Origin: Streptomyces sp. CB02400
GTDB lineage: Bacteria > Actinomycetota > Actinomycetes > Streptomycetales > Streptomycetaceae
Length of the DNA stretch: 64,000 nt
Reading direction: 5' to 3'
NCBI RefSeq assembly: GCF_001905725.1
Contig: NZ_LIWB01000020.1
Span: 96,942 to 160,941, forward strand
In this document: positions 1 through 8,892 of the stretch, in pieces
Layout of the letters: each line of letters starts with the position of its first letter
How positions within the stretch are numbered: the stretch's first letter is position 1
Made by a program: the position numbers and the translations under genes
Notes under the pieces: model-generated
Seen by the model: the letters and a program-made list of their open reading frames with translations, nothing else
What the model was told of the DNA's origin: nothing
Databases searched by the model: none

Positions 1-1
1 C

Positions 2-3000
2 CTGGCCCGGTCCCTGCGACCGCTCAATCGCCGGCTGCCGGGCGGCGCCCGGCGACGGGTGCTGGACGAGGAGGCGACCGCCGTACGGGCGGCCGAGACC
101 GGCCAGTGGCACCCGGTGCTCACCCGGCCACCCGACCGCTGGTTCGAAGTGGCCCTCGTCGTGGAGCGCAGCGTGTCCATGACGGTGTGGCAGCCGGTGG
201 CCCGCGCGTTCGCCGAACTGCTGCGTACGCAGGGCGCGTTCGCCGACGTACGGCTCTGGTCGCTGGACACCCGGGACGGCAAGCACGCGGTGCTGCGCTC
301 GGCCGACGGGGGGCTTCGGCACAGCCCCGCCGAACTGTTCCATCCGGACGGGCGCCGGATCGTCCTGGTGATGAGCGACTGCGTGGGCGACGCCTGGGCG
401 GGCGGGGCCGTGCCCCGGCTGCTGCACACCTGGGGCAGACGCGCGCCCGTCGCCGTGCTGCAGCCGCTTCCGACCCATCTGTGGGACCTCTGCGACGGCG
501 TGCCGATGGACCTGCGGGTGCGCGCCTTCGCGCCGGGGCTCCCCAATTCCCGTCTCGAACTGCTGCGGTACGGCCGGTGGGAGCGGCCCCGCGACAGCGA
601 CCCGGCCGATCCGCTGCCCGTCCCCGTGCCCGTGCTGGAGCTGGAACCCGGCTGGTTCGCGGGCTGGGCCCGGATGGTGACCGGGGGCGCTCTGCCGTGG
701 GCCGAGACGACCTCGCTGCTGGTGGACGAGCAGGGGCTCACGCCGCACTGTCTGCCTCCGTTCACCTGGGAGGAACGGCGCCGTCCGGTGCCGCCGGACC
801 TGGCGGTGCGGCGGTTCCTGCAGCACGCCTCCCCGGCCGCGCGGCGGTTGGCGGCCCGGCTCGCGATGGTGCCGCTGCGGCCCGAGGTGGTGGAGGCGGT
901 GCGGCAGGGGCCGACGGCGGCCGGCGGACCGCTGCCGTTCGCGGAGATCCTGCTGGGCGGACTGCTCGCGTTGCGCACCACGGCCGCCCGGGGGCGGACC
1001 GGCGAGGAGTACGTGTTCGAGTTCCTGGACGGGGTACGCTCCCGGCTGCTGCGCGGGCTGGGCCGCACCGAGCTGCTGCGCACGCTCCAGGAGACCTCCG
1101 CGCTGGCCGGACGTGCGGTCGGGGCCCGGACGGACCTGTTGCGCACCGTGATCGGCAGCCGGGAGAAGCCCGACGCGGACACCCTCACCGATCTGGACCG
1201 CGAGATCCTCGACGCCGCGGGGCCCGCGCTCAAGGCGCTCGGTCCACCCTATGGTGCGGTTTGGGACCCGGTTGGGGGGACGGCTCCGTTCGGTCCGGTC
1301 ACCACCGGGGAAGGGGTGACGGCGGAGGATGACCCTGCACCGGACCCGGCGGGGAGCGCTCCGGCGGACGGCACCTCGCGGACCGGCGGGCCCGCGGACG
1401 GCGGGGCGGGCGGAGAAGAAGACGGCCCTCACCCCGGAAGCGAGGCCGGGACCGGAGCCGGCCCCGGCATCCCCCAGGACAACGGCACAACGCCCCCGAA
1501 CGCAAAGGACACCACCACCATGGAACCCCCAGCGGCGGGAGGCACCGCACCGGGTGTCACGCCCCCCGGCCCCGACGACACCGGCACCGGCACCGGCACC
1601 AAGGGACCGGCCCCTTCCGGCCAGTCCCGCTCACCCCGTTCCGTACCCCTGCCCAATCCGCACTTCGCCGGGCGTGAGACCGAATTGGCCGAGCTGCACC
1701 GGCAGTTGGGGACGAGCACACGGGCCGCCGTCCTGCCGCACGCGCTGCACGGCCTCGGGGGCGTCGGCAAGACGCAGCTCGCCCTGAAGTACGTCCAGCT
1801 GCACCGGCACGAGTACGACCGGGTGTGGTGGATCGACGCCGAGCAGCCCGCGGTGATCCGCGCCCAGCTGACCATGCTGGCGCCGGAACTCGGCCTGGTG
1901 CCGGACCGGCAGAGCGACACGGTGGCGCGTGTGCTGGCAGCGCTGGCCTCGGGCGCGCCGCACAGCCGCTGGCTGCTGGTGTTCGACAACGCGGGACAGC
2001 CCAACGAGGTCATCCCGTACCTGCCGTCACTGATCGGCGACTCCGAGGGGACCGGACGCATCCTCATCACCTCGCGCCACGCCGGCTGGTCGGACCGGGT
2101 GCTCGCGACCAAGGTGGACGTGTTCACCCGCGCCGAGAGCCTGGACTTCCTGCGGACGCGCGCCCCCTGGGCCGGTCCGGAACAGGCGGACCAGCTGGCC
2201 GAACTCCTCGGCGATCTGCCGCTCGCCCTGGAGCAGTGCGCGGCTCTGCAGCGGCAGACCGGCATCGCGGTGCCGGACTTCCTGACGATGATCGAGCGGC
2301 GACGGGCCGAGGTGCTGGCCGAGGGGGTCGACTCGATCACCCTGCCGGTGGCGGCGGTGTGGCGGGCCTCCATGGAGACGCTGGCCATGCAGGCGCCGGG
2401 CGCGCTCGAACTCCTGCGGCTGCTGGCCTTCTTCGGGCCCGAACCGGTGGCGCTGGACTTCCTGCACGACGCCAGGATGCTGCCGTTGCCCCCGGCGCTC
2501 ATGCGGCTCGCCCGCGACCAGCTGTCCCGGGGCCGTGCCATCCGGGCGATCAACCAGTTCTCGCTGCTCACCGTCGACAACGTGGCCGGGACGGTGCAGA
2601 TGCACCGACTGGTGCGAGCGGTCCTCCAGGACGAACTGCCGGCCCAGGAGCAGAGCGAGATGCGGCACCTGGTGCACCAGGTCATCGCCGCGCACGACCC
2701 GGGCGACACCCAGCGGCCCGAGCACTGGCAGAACTACGCCGACATCCTTCCGCACCTGGAGCCGACGGGGCTGCCTCGCTGCGAGGACCGGCACATCCGG
2801 GACACCGCGATCAATCTGATCACCTATCTGCTGGCGCGGGGCGTACTTCGCGGAGCGGCGCAGCTCGGCGAGCGGATCAGCACGGACTGGCAGTCGTTCC
2901 TGGGCGCGGACGACCTCCAGACCCTGTGGGCGACGCGGCACCGGGCGAGCGCGCACTGGCAGCTGGCCGAGTTCGCCGTCTCGCGGCCGCTGAGCGAGGA

Positions 3001-4114
3001 GGTGCTGCGGCGGCTCCGGGAGACGGTGGGCGACGACCACGAGTACACGCTCACGGCCGCCGGAGTACTCGCCGCCGACCTGCGGACGGCGGGCCGGTTC
3101 GCGGACGCCATGGAACTGGACGAGGACGCGTACCGGCGCAGCGTGAACATGTACGGGACGGAGGACCCGTTCACCCTGCGGGCCGGGCACAACTACGGGG
3201 TGAGCCTGCGCGTCAACGGGCGCTACGGGGAGGCCCTGGACCTCGACCGGCGCGTCTACCAGGACCTCCGCACGGTCCTCGGCCCCACCGCGCTCTCCAC
3301 CCTCTTCTCCGTCAACAACGTGGCCCGCGACATGCGCGAGTGCGGCGAGTACGCGGCGGCTCTGGAGCTCCAGGAGCAGACGCTCGCGCAGTACCGCGCG
3401 CAGTACGGCGACCGGCATCCGCACACCATGCGGGCGATCAAGAACATGTCGGTGACCTGCCGCAAGGCCGGTCGGTTCGACCGGGCGCGGACGCTGGCCG
3501 AGGAGGTGCTCGACCTGTACCAGGCGATCCTCGGGCCGATGCACATCGACACGCTCGCCGCGTTCGCCAACCTCGTCAACGACCTGCGGCTGACGGGCGA
3601 CGCCGAGGCCGCCGAGCGGCAGGGCGCGCAGGCCTTGGAGCGGTACCGGACGGTGCTCGGCACCGAGCACCCGCTGACGCACGTGGCGGCCGTCAACCAC
3701 GGTGCCGCGCTGCGCGCGGTGGGCAAGTTCCCGCAGGCGTTCCGGCTCGACCAGGAGACCGCGCCCGGTCTCGAACGGGTGTTGCACGAGACGCATCCGT
3801 GGTCGCTGCTCGCGCACGTCAACCTGGCGACGGGGCTGGCCAGGACGGGCGATCACGAGGCGGCGCGCGACCTGGGCGAGCGGTGCGCCCGGACCCTGGA
3901 GGAGCGCTACGGGGACCGGCATCCGGCAACCCTGGCCGCCCTGCGCAACGTGTCGCTCGACCTCGTGTCCTGCGGGGAGGAGGAGCGGGGCGCGGAGCTG
4001 CTGGCCTCGGTGGTGCGCCGCTACCACGAAACCCTGGGGGCCGATCACTGGGAGACGCTGTCGGCGGAGGCCGGGCGACGCGCGGAGTGCGACATCGAGC
4101 CGCCCCCGCTGTGA
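2..4114 (+). CDS. fxsT: FxSxx-COOH system NTPase/TPR protein, 5' end outside window
   Basis: The reading frame is open from base 2 with no stop upstream, and the first codons already read as conserved family sequence (LARSLRPLNRR, then VLDEEATAV). The gene therefore starts left of the window and the GTG at 59 is not its start. About 1370 residues are visible. They comprise a SAV_2336-type N-terminal region with a von Willebrand-like strand (VVERSVSM), a Pro/Gly/Thr-rich linker (about residues 430-550), an NB-ARC-like NTPase with P-loop GLGGVGKT near residue 583, Walker B LLVFDNA and a GDLPLAL motif, and a C-terminal array of TPR repeats to the stop. Proteins of this build accompany FxsB maturases. 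A sensing or partner role is inferred. It converges on the HExxH gene with 30 bp between stops. Confidence 0.88.
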   Translation: MARSLRPLNRRLPGGARRRVLDEEATAVRAAETGQWHPVLTRPPDRWFEVALVVERSVSMTVWQPVARAFAELLRTQGAFADVRLWSLDTRDGKHAVLRSADGGLRHSPAELFHPDGRRIVLVMSDCVGDAWAGGAVPRLLHTWGRRAPVAVLQPLPTHLWDLCDGVPMDLRVRAFAPGLPNSRLELLRYGRWERPRDSDPADPLPVPVPVLELEPGWFAGWARMVTGGALPWAETTSLLVDEQGLTPHCLPPFTWEERRRPVPPDLAVRRFLQHASPAARRLAARLAMVPLRPEVVEAVRQGPTAAGGPLPFAEILLGGLLALRTTAARGRTGEEYVFEFLDGVRSRLLRGLGRTELLRTLQETSALAGRAVGARTDLLRTVIGSREKPDADTLTDLDREILDAAGPALKALGPPYGAVWDPVGGTAPFGPVTTGEGVTAEDDPAPDPAGSAPADGTSRTGGPADGGAGGEEDGPHPGSEAGTGAGPGIPQDNGTTPPNAKDTTTMEPPAAGGTAPGVTPPGPDDTGTGTGTKGPAPSGQSRSPRSVPLPNPHFAGRETELAELHRQLGTSTRAAVLPHALHGLGGVGKTQLALKYVQLHRHEYDRVWWIDAEQPAVIRAQLTMLAPELGLVPDRQSDTVARVLAALASGAPHSRWLLVFDNAGQPNEVIPYLPSLIGDSEGTGRILITSRHAGWSDRVLATKVDVFTRAESLDFLRTRAPWAGPEQADQLAELLGDLPLALEQCAALQRQTGIAVPDFLTMIERRRAEVLAEGVDSITLPVAAVWRASMETLAMQAPGALELLRLLAFFGPEPVALDFLHDARMLPLPPALMRLARDQLSRGRAIRAINQFSLLTVDNVAGTVQMHRLVRAVLQDELPAQEQSEMRHLVHQVIAAHDPGDTQRPEHWQNYADILPHLEPTGLPRCEDRHIRDTAINLITYLLARGVLRGAAQLGERISTDWQSFLGADDLQTLWATRHRASAHWQLAEFAVSRPLSEEVLRRLRETVGDDHEYTLTAAGVLAADLRTAGRFADAMELDEDAYRRSVNMYGTEDPFTLRAGHNYGVSLRVNGRYGEALDLDRRVYQDLRTVLGPTALSTLFSVNNVARDMRECGEYAAALELQEQTLAQYRAQYGDRHPHTMRAIKNMSVTCRKAGRFDRARTLAEEVLDLYQAILGPMHIDTLAAFANLVNDLRLTGDAEAAERQGAQALERYRTVLGTEHPLTHVAAVNHGAALRAVGKFPQAFRLDQETAPGLERVLHETHPWSLLAHVNLATGLARTGDHEAARDLGERCARTLEERYGDRHPATLAALRNVSLDLVSCGEEERGAELLASVVRRYHETLGADHWETLSAEAGRRAECDIEPPPL

Positions 4115-4144
4115 CGCTCCGGCACCCGTGGGCCGGCGGTGGCC

Positions 4145-5428
4145 TCACGGGAGCGGGCGGCGGTCCCGCTCTTCCCAGCGGTCCCGCTCTTCCCACGAGG
4201 CGAGGACGGCGCGCAGGGCACCGAGCAGCCGCCGGCCCTCCTCCGTCGTCCAGTCGTCGTGGGCGGTGAGGGTGGCGAGGGCGGTTGCGGCGGTGCCCCG
4301 GCAGTGCTCGTACAGCCGCCGGGCGGCGGGGTTGCCGAGCCGCAGTTCGGTGCGCCAGAAACCGGCCGTGACGAGGAAGGCGGAGCCGCCCTGGAGCAGC
4401 GCGGCAGGTGGACGGGGCCGATCGCTCCAGGGGGCGTCGGCCCGGGCTCCGGGCGGGGAGTCGAGCAGTTCGACGAGGTCCATGGCGGCGTAGAGCAGCG
4501 AGTGCTGGGTCTCGTGGACGAGGTCTGCGGCGAGTTCGGCCGGGTCGTCGACCGGGGAGAGCGCGACCAGTCCGGTCGCGTCGCCGAACGAGGCGCTGTG
4601 CCAGCCGGTTCCGTCCTCCTCCGTGAGCGGCACGAGCACCCGCAGCACCTCCGCGACCGTCTCCGCCCGCTCGGGGTGGCGCTCCGTCAGCAGGCGCCAC
4701 GCACCGTCGAGTCGACGGACCCAGCCCGCGTGCCCGGCGGGCGACAGGGGGCGGGGAGGCAGGGGCGCGGGGCCGCCGAGCCGCAGCGGGTCGAGGGTGT
4801 CGAGCCGTACGGCGGCCCGGCCGCCGAGGCGCAGCCGCGGCACGGGGAACCAGCCCCCGGTGCCGTCGGGCCCGGCCGCCGGGGCACCGTGGATCGGTAC
4901 CGGCCGCTCCCCGTCCCGTACGGCCGCGGCGCCGCTCCCGTCGCACAGGACGGTGGCGGCACCGGGGCCCGGGGCCGGGAAGAGGACAGCGCCGAGCCCG
5001 GGCAGAACCAGCGCCGTACCGTCCGCGACCGGCACCCGGATCCGAAAGCGGAGCCCGGCGCGGAGGGCCGCCGCGGCGGCGAGACGGGCGAGTCCGGCAG
5101 CGGGTTCGCGATCGGTGCCGCGCGCGGCTCCGCCCTCGGGGACACGGGCAGGGGCGTGCCGCGCGAGCCAGGCTCCGGCCTCCGGGTCGCCGAGCAGTTC
5201 GGCGAAGACCTCCGGCCGGGCGCGTCGGACCTCGGCGAGCAGGGCCACCGCCGCCGCCCAGTGCGGGTCGGTCCGGTGACACCGGTGGGCGACGCGGAGC
5301 AGCAGGAGGTTGCGGTTGCGGCGGGCGGTGCGCAGAGCGGCGAGGACGGCCGGACCGGGGGTGCCGGCGGCCAGGGACCCCCAGAAATCCTGCCGGGAAG
5401 CACGCGGGGACAGGGACCGGGTGCTCAT
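4145..5428 (-). CDS. HExxH-motif putative peptide-modification protein of the Fxs locus
   Basis: 427 residues. The ATG at 5428 overlaps the fxsB stop in an ATGA, so translation is coupled. The only clear catalytic mark is HETQH at residues 305-309, inside a helical stretch (LVHETQHSLLYAAMD) as in gluzincin-type zinc enzymes. The family (mod_HExxH) is known as a frequent partner of FxsB, and no reaction is firmly established. The C-terminal region is Arg/Glu rich and includes a short repeat of WEERDR. A longer upstream frame exists to 5677 but lies inside fxsB and is rejected as start. By context it could process or further modify the matured peptide. That role is inference. Confidence 0.8.
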   Translation of the reverse strand: MSTRSLSPRASRQDFWGSLAAGTPGPAVLAALRTARRNRNLLLLRVAHRCHRTDPHWAAAVALLAEVRRARPEVFAELLGDPEAGAWLARHAPARVPEGGAARGTDREPAAGLARLAAAAALRAGLRFRIRVPVADGTALVLPGLGAVLFPAPGPGAATVLCDGSGAAAVRDGERPVPIHGAPAAGPDGTGGWFPVPRLRLGGRAAVRLDTLDPLRLGGPAPLPPRPLSPAGHAGWVRRLDGAWRLLTERHPERAETVAEVLRVLVPLTEEDGTGWHSASFGDATGLVALSPVDDPAELAADLVHETQHSLLYAAMDLVELLDSPPGARADAPWSDRPRPPAALLQGGSAFLVTAGFWRTELRLGNPAARRLYEHCRGTAATALATLTAHDDWTTEEGRRLLGALRAVLASWEERDRWEERDRRPLP

Positions 5429-6699
5429 CCGTCGTGCTCCGCGCCCCGGCGGCCCGGAGTCCGCCCCGCCGTCGCCTTCGCCCTCGTCGCCGCCTCTGTC
5501 CTCGTCACCGCCTTCGCCGTCGCCGTCGCCGTCGCCATCGCCGGGAAGTCTGCGGCGACGGTCCGTGCCACATGGCCGATGAACCGGGCGAGGTCGGGGC
5601 AGTACACGGACGGGTTGTCGTGACCCGCGCCGCCGGATCCCGCCCGGTAGCGGTGCGGATAGTGGCCGCCGCCGCACACGGCCACCAGCGGGCAGGCCCG
5701 GCAGCCGGCGCAGAGCCCCGCCCGGCCGGCCTGGCGGGCCACGACGCCCGGGTGGCGGAGCAGCGCGTCGAACGGGTCGCGGTGCACGCTGAGTCCCGTA
5801 CGGTCGGCCCCGTCGTAGGTGGTCTTGAGATGGTCGGAGAGCGTGAGCGAACCGTCGGTGTCGATCACTGCGAGCCGGCTCGGGCCGCCGCCGATCACCT
5901 CGCTGCCGGAGGCGCCGCCGAGCAGCAGGTCGATCACCGACTCGAAGAGGGTGACGCGCGGCGCCCGGCCCGCGCTTCCGTACCAGCGGTCGAAGACCCG
6001 GACGAGCCAGTCGGCGTACGGGGTCCGGGCCGGGTCCGGGACGCGGCCGGGCGGGGGGACGGTCCAGTTGCCGAGCGGCAGGATGAAGGTGAGGGCGGGC
6101 GGATCGTACGAGAGCAGGTGGTCGTACGTGGTGAGCGGGTCGGTCGTCGGGTCGACCGTGGTGAGCAGTCCGCTCCAGAGCGGACGGTGCTCGGGGCGGG
6201 CGAGGAGTGCCAGCGCGGCGGCCACCCGGGCATGACTGCCGCGGCCGGCCGGGTCGCGGCGGTACCGGTCGTGGACGGCGGGCGGGCCGTCCAGGCTGAC
6301 ACCGATCCGGATGTCCTCAGCGTGGCAGAGCCTCAGGACCGTCTCGTCGAGGAGGGTGCCGTTGGTCTGGAGGGCCACCTCGGCACGGGTGGCGGCGGGC
6401 AGCGCGGCCCGCAGTCCGCGGACGAACCGGGCGAGGAACTCCCCGCCCGCGAGCAGGGGTTCGCCGCCGTGCAGGATCACCCGGACGGAGCGGAGGGAGT
6501 GGCGGCGGGCGTGCTCGGCGATCCGCAGGACGAGCCGCCCGGCCGTCGCGGGGGCCATTCCGACCGGCTGGGTGCGCCAGCCCCGGTCCTCGCTCTCGTA
6601 CACGTAGCAGTAGCGGCAGGCGAGGTTGCAGCGGCTGTGCACCTTGACCAGGAACTCCCGGAACGGGAGCGGCGGCCGGGACCGTTCGGGCACGGTCAC
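5425..6699 (-). CDS. fxsB: FxsB-family cyclophane-forming radical SAM/SPASM peptide maturase
   Basis: 424 residues from a GTG at 6699 that overlaps the precursor stop by four bases (GTGA). The radical SAM CxxxCxxC cluster is at Cys24, Cys28 and Cys31 (CNLACRYC), followed by the ILHGGEPLL motif and the LQTNGTLL motif expected after it. A SPASM-type Cys set follows toward the C-terminus (CAGCRACPLVAVCGGG and a later CPDL). Members of this family form a carbon-carbon bond between an aromatic side chain and the beta carbon of the residue two positions later in a small precursor. The last 50 residues are a low-complexity Ala/Thr/Arg tail encoded by repeated GCC-type codons. It is flanked by its precursor upstream and the HExxH gene downstream in one operon. 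Confidence 0.93.
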   Translation of the reverse strand: MTVPERSRPPLPFREFLVKVHSRCNLACRYCYVYESEDRGWRTQPVGMAPATAGRLVLRIAEHARRHSLRSVRVILHGGEPLLAGGEFLARFVRGLRAALPAATRAEVALQTNGTLLDETVLRLCHAEDIRIGVSLDGPPAVHDRYRRDPAGRGSHARVAAALALLARPEHRPLWSGLLTTVDPTTDPLTTYDHLLSYDPPALTFILPLGNWTVPPPGRVPDPARTPYADWLVRVFDRWYGSAGRAPRVTLFESVIDLLLGGASGSEVIGGGPSRLAVIDTDGSLTLSDHLKTTYDGADRTGLSVHRDPFDALLRHPGVVARQAGRAGLCAGCRACPLVAVCGGGHYPHRYRAGSGGAGHDNPSVYCPDLARFIGHVARTVAADFPAMATATATAKAVTRTEAATRAKATAGRTPGRRGAEHDG

Positions 6700-6989
6700 A
6701 CCAGGGGGTCGTCGATGGGCACTGCGGACGAGTTGTAGGCGGCGAGCGGTGCCTCCTCGGCCATCAGCCGGTCGAGGACGCGCCGGGCTGCGCGGGCGAG
6801 CACCGGGTTCGGCGCGTCGAGGAGCTCCTCCAGCGGAAGCCCCGCGAGATCCGGGAGATCCGGGAGATCCGGGAGACAGGGAACCCTCGGGAGATCCGGC
6901 AGGTCCGCCGGTTCCGCCCGGTCCATCGGTTCCGGCACCCTCGCGGGCGGTACGACGTCCGGACCTCGCTCGAGTGGACCGGCCCTCAT
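6696..6989 (-). CDS. fxsA: FxSxx-COOH-type RiPP precursor with Tyr-Asn-Ser core and C-terminal extension
   Basis: 97 residues from ATG 6989, with an AGGGGGAG ribosome site just upstream. The leader holds a run of Leu-Pro-Asp units (residues 30-51) and then the family-typical LPLEELLDAPNPVL segment and an amphipathic helix. The peptide reads LAAYNSSAV at residues 82-90 and ends seven residues later in PIDDPLV. Known relatives end in Phe-x-Ser plus two residues. Here Phe is replaced by Tyr and the motif is not terminal. Position directly upstream of fxsB and GTGA overlap with it support the assignment. The gene is too short and too contained in a longer frame (to 7793) to be called by length alone. 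Confidence 0.82.
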   Translation of the reverse strand: MRAGPLERGPDVVPPARVPEPMDRAEPADLPDLPRVPCLPDLPDLPDLAGLPLEELLDAPNPVLARAARRVLDRLMAEEAPLAAYNSSAVPIDDPLV

Positions 6990-7221
6990 GCACTCCCCCT
7001 GTCGCGCGCGTGTCCCACGGCCCGCCCGCCTCCGGTGTCCCCGCGCTCCGTCCTGCGCGGAGCCGTGCGGGCTCCTCTCCATGTCATGGCCATCCATCGC
7101 CCCCGCCAAACAGATGACCGATTCATCGACGGCGTGATCGAGGCGGCGCGGCAATGGCGCGGGCCTGCCTGTCCCTGGGCCACAATACGTGCGACGCGGC
7201 CCGAACAGCCAGGGAGTTCCG

Positions 7222-8892
7222 ATGAGTTGGAAGCGAAAGACCACAGGCCCTCGCTCCACCGCCGAACACCCTCTGCCACGGTCCGTGGCCAGGCTGTTCC
7301 CCACTCCGGGGGCATCGGCCGACCCGCTGTCCCGCTGGATCGTGCCGGCCCTGCTGATCGGCGCGGTGGCGGGGCTGGGCGCGGTGGCGCTGTTCGGACT
7401 GCTGCATCTGGGCACCGAGTTACTCCTCGAAAACATCGCCGGATTCCGCCCGTACCGGACCTCCGCCGAGGGCGGCTTCCGTGAACTGGTCCCGTCCGAA
7501 CGCCCCTGGGCCGTCCCGCTGGTGGCCGCCGGGGGCGCGCTCCTCGCCACCGCGTTCGCCGTCTGGCTGGCCCCCGAGGCGCGCGGGCACGGGACGGACT
7601 CCGCGATCGCCGCCGCACACCACGATCCGTCCGGGATGCGCGGCCGGACGACCGTGGTGAAGCTCGTCGCGTCAGCACTGACCCTCGGTTCCGGCGGTTC
7701 GGGCGGTACGGAGGGGCCCGCCGCGCAGATCTCGGCGGCGTTCGGCTCGGTGATCGCCCGCCGTACCGGCATGTCCCGGCGACAGGCCCGCACCGCCCTG
7801 GTGATCGGCCTCGCCTCGGGCGTCGGCGCGATCTTCCAGGCCCCGCTGGGCGGGGCACTGCTCGGCGCGGAGCTCCTGTACCGCAGGGAGATGGACGCCC
7901 GGGTGCTGCCGAAGGCGCTCTTGGCGGCCTGCTCGGGCTGGCTGGTCTTCGGCGCGTGCTACGGCTTCGCGCCCGTCCTCGGGCGGCACTCGGCGGACGG
8001 ATTGGGCTTCGGAGCCGGCGACTTCGTCCTGATCGCCGTGACCGGGCTGCTGTGCGGACTGGCCGGCCGGCTCTACACCGGCGCCTTCTACGCCGTGCAC
8101 CTGCGCACCGAGGACCGCGTCCGGTCCGTACCGGCCAGGATCGCCGCCCCGGCGGCCGCCGCCCTGCTCGTGGGCGTCCTCGGGCTGCTGGTGCCCGGTG
8201 TGCTCGGCACGGGGTACGGCCTGATGGAGGCGCTCACCGACCGTGAACTCGTCGCCGAACTTCCCGTACTGATGTTGCTCGCCATCCCGCTCGCGAAGAT
8301 CGCGGGCACGGCCCTGACCGTCGGCTCCGGCGGCTCCGGCGGCATCTTCGGACCGTGCATGGTCGTGGGCGCGGGGACGGGCGCGCTCGCCTGGCGCCTC
8401 GGCGAGGCGCTGCATCTGCCGTCGGCCGGGCCGCTCCCGTACGTGGTGGTGGGCATGGCGGCCTGCCTGGGACCCGTGGCCAACGCGCCGCTCGGCGTGC
8501 TGGTCATGGCGACGGAGATGGTCGCGGACGCCTCCCTCCTGGGGCCGGGCATGCTGGCGGTCCTGTGCGCGTCGGCGGTGACGGGACGCACGACGCTGTA
8601 CCGGAGCCAACTGGAGCGCCGGCCGCGGGAGACGGCCGAGGAGCAGGACGAGGCGACGGAGAGCCGGTCCGGGACGGCGCACACCCCGAACCCGGTCCCG
8701 ACGGCGGCCCGGACTCCTGTCCGGGAGCCCGGGCCACCGCCGGAGCCGAAGCCCGCACCCCTGGCCACCGGCGGGGCGACGGTGACGGCGGCCGGCTCTG
8801 CCGCGGACCCGACGGCCGACCCCGTCGCCGGGCCCGCGGTCCCGCCGGCGGCTCAGCCCTCGCCGTCCGCCCCCGCCTGCGCGCCCGACTGA
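7222..8892 (+). CDS. ClC-family chloride channel/transporter
   Basis: 556 residues, start at ATG 7222 with AGGGAG five bases upstream (an in-frame start at 7189 lacks this). About ten to twelve hydrophobic segments span residues 30-430. ClC signatures are present: LGSGGSGGTEGP, whose Glu corresponds to the gating glutamate, and GSGGSGGIFGP later. The last 80 residues are a Pro/Ala/Thr-rich cytosolic tail with no CBS domain visible. It moves chloride across the cell membrane, as channel or proton antiporter. The 3' end overlaps the convergent gene at 8853 by 40 bp. It diverges from the Fxs operon across 232 bp (6990-7221), which must hold both promoters. Confidence 0.92.
   Translation: MSWKRKTTGPRSTAEHPLPRSVARLFPTPGASADPLSRWIVPALLIGAVAGLGAVALFGLLHLGTELLLENIAGFRPYRTSAEGGFRELVPSERPWAVPLVAAGGALLATAFAVWLAPEARGHGTDSAIAAAHHDPSGMRGRTTVVKLVASALTLGSGGSGGTEGPAAQISAAFGSVIARRTGMSRRQARTALVIGLASGVGAIFQAPLGGALLGAELLYRREMDARVLPKALLAACSGWLVFGACYGFAPVLGRHSADGLGFGAGDFVLIAVTGLLCGLAGRLYTGAFYAVHLRTEDRVRSVPARIAAPAAAALLVGVLGLLVPGVLGTGYGLMEALTDRELVAELPVLMLLAIPLAKIAGTALTVGSGGSGGIFGPCMVVGAGTGALAWRLGEALHLPSAGPLPYVVVGMAACLGPVANAPLGVLVMATEMVADASLLGPGMLAVLCASAVTGRTTLYRSQLERRPRETAEEQDEATESRSGTAHTPNPVPTAARTPVREPGPPPEPKPAPLATGGATVTAAGSAADPTADPVAGPAVPPAAQPSPSAPACAPD

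Noticed and set aside
59..61. GTG at 59 as start of the first gene
   Set aside because: The frame is open and conserved upstream to base 2, so the start lies outside the window.
2027..4048. 673-residue open frame on the minus strand inside the NTPase/TPR gene
   Set aside because: It mirrors the third-position G/C pattern of the real gene, has no motifs, and its composition (Arg/Val/Gln/His) is typical of antisense shadow in high-G+C DNA.
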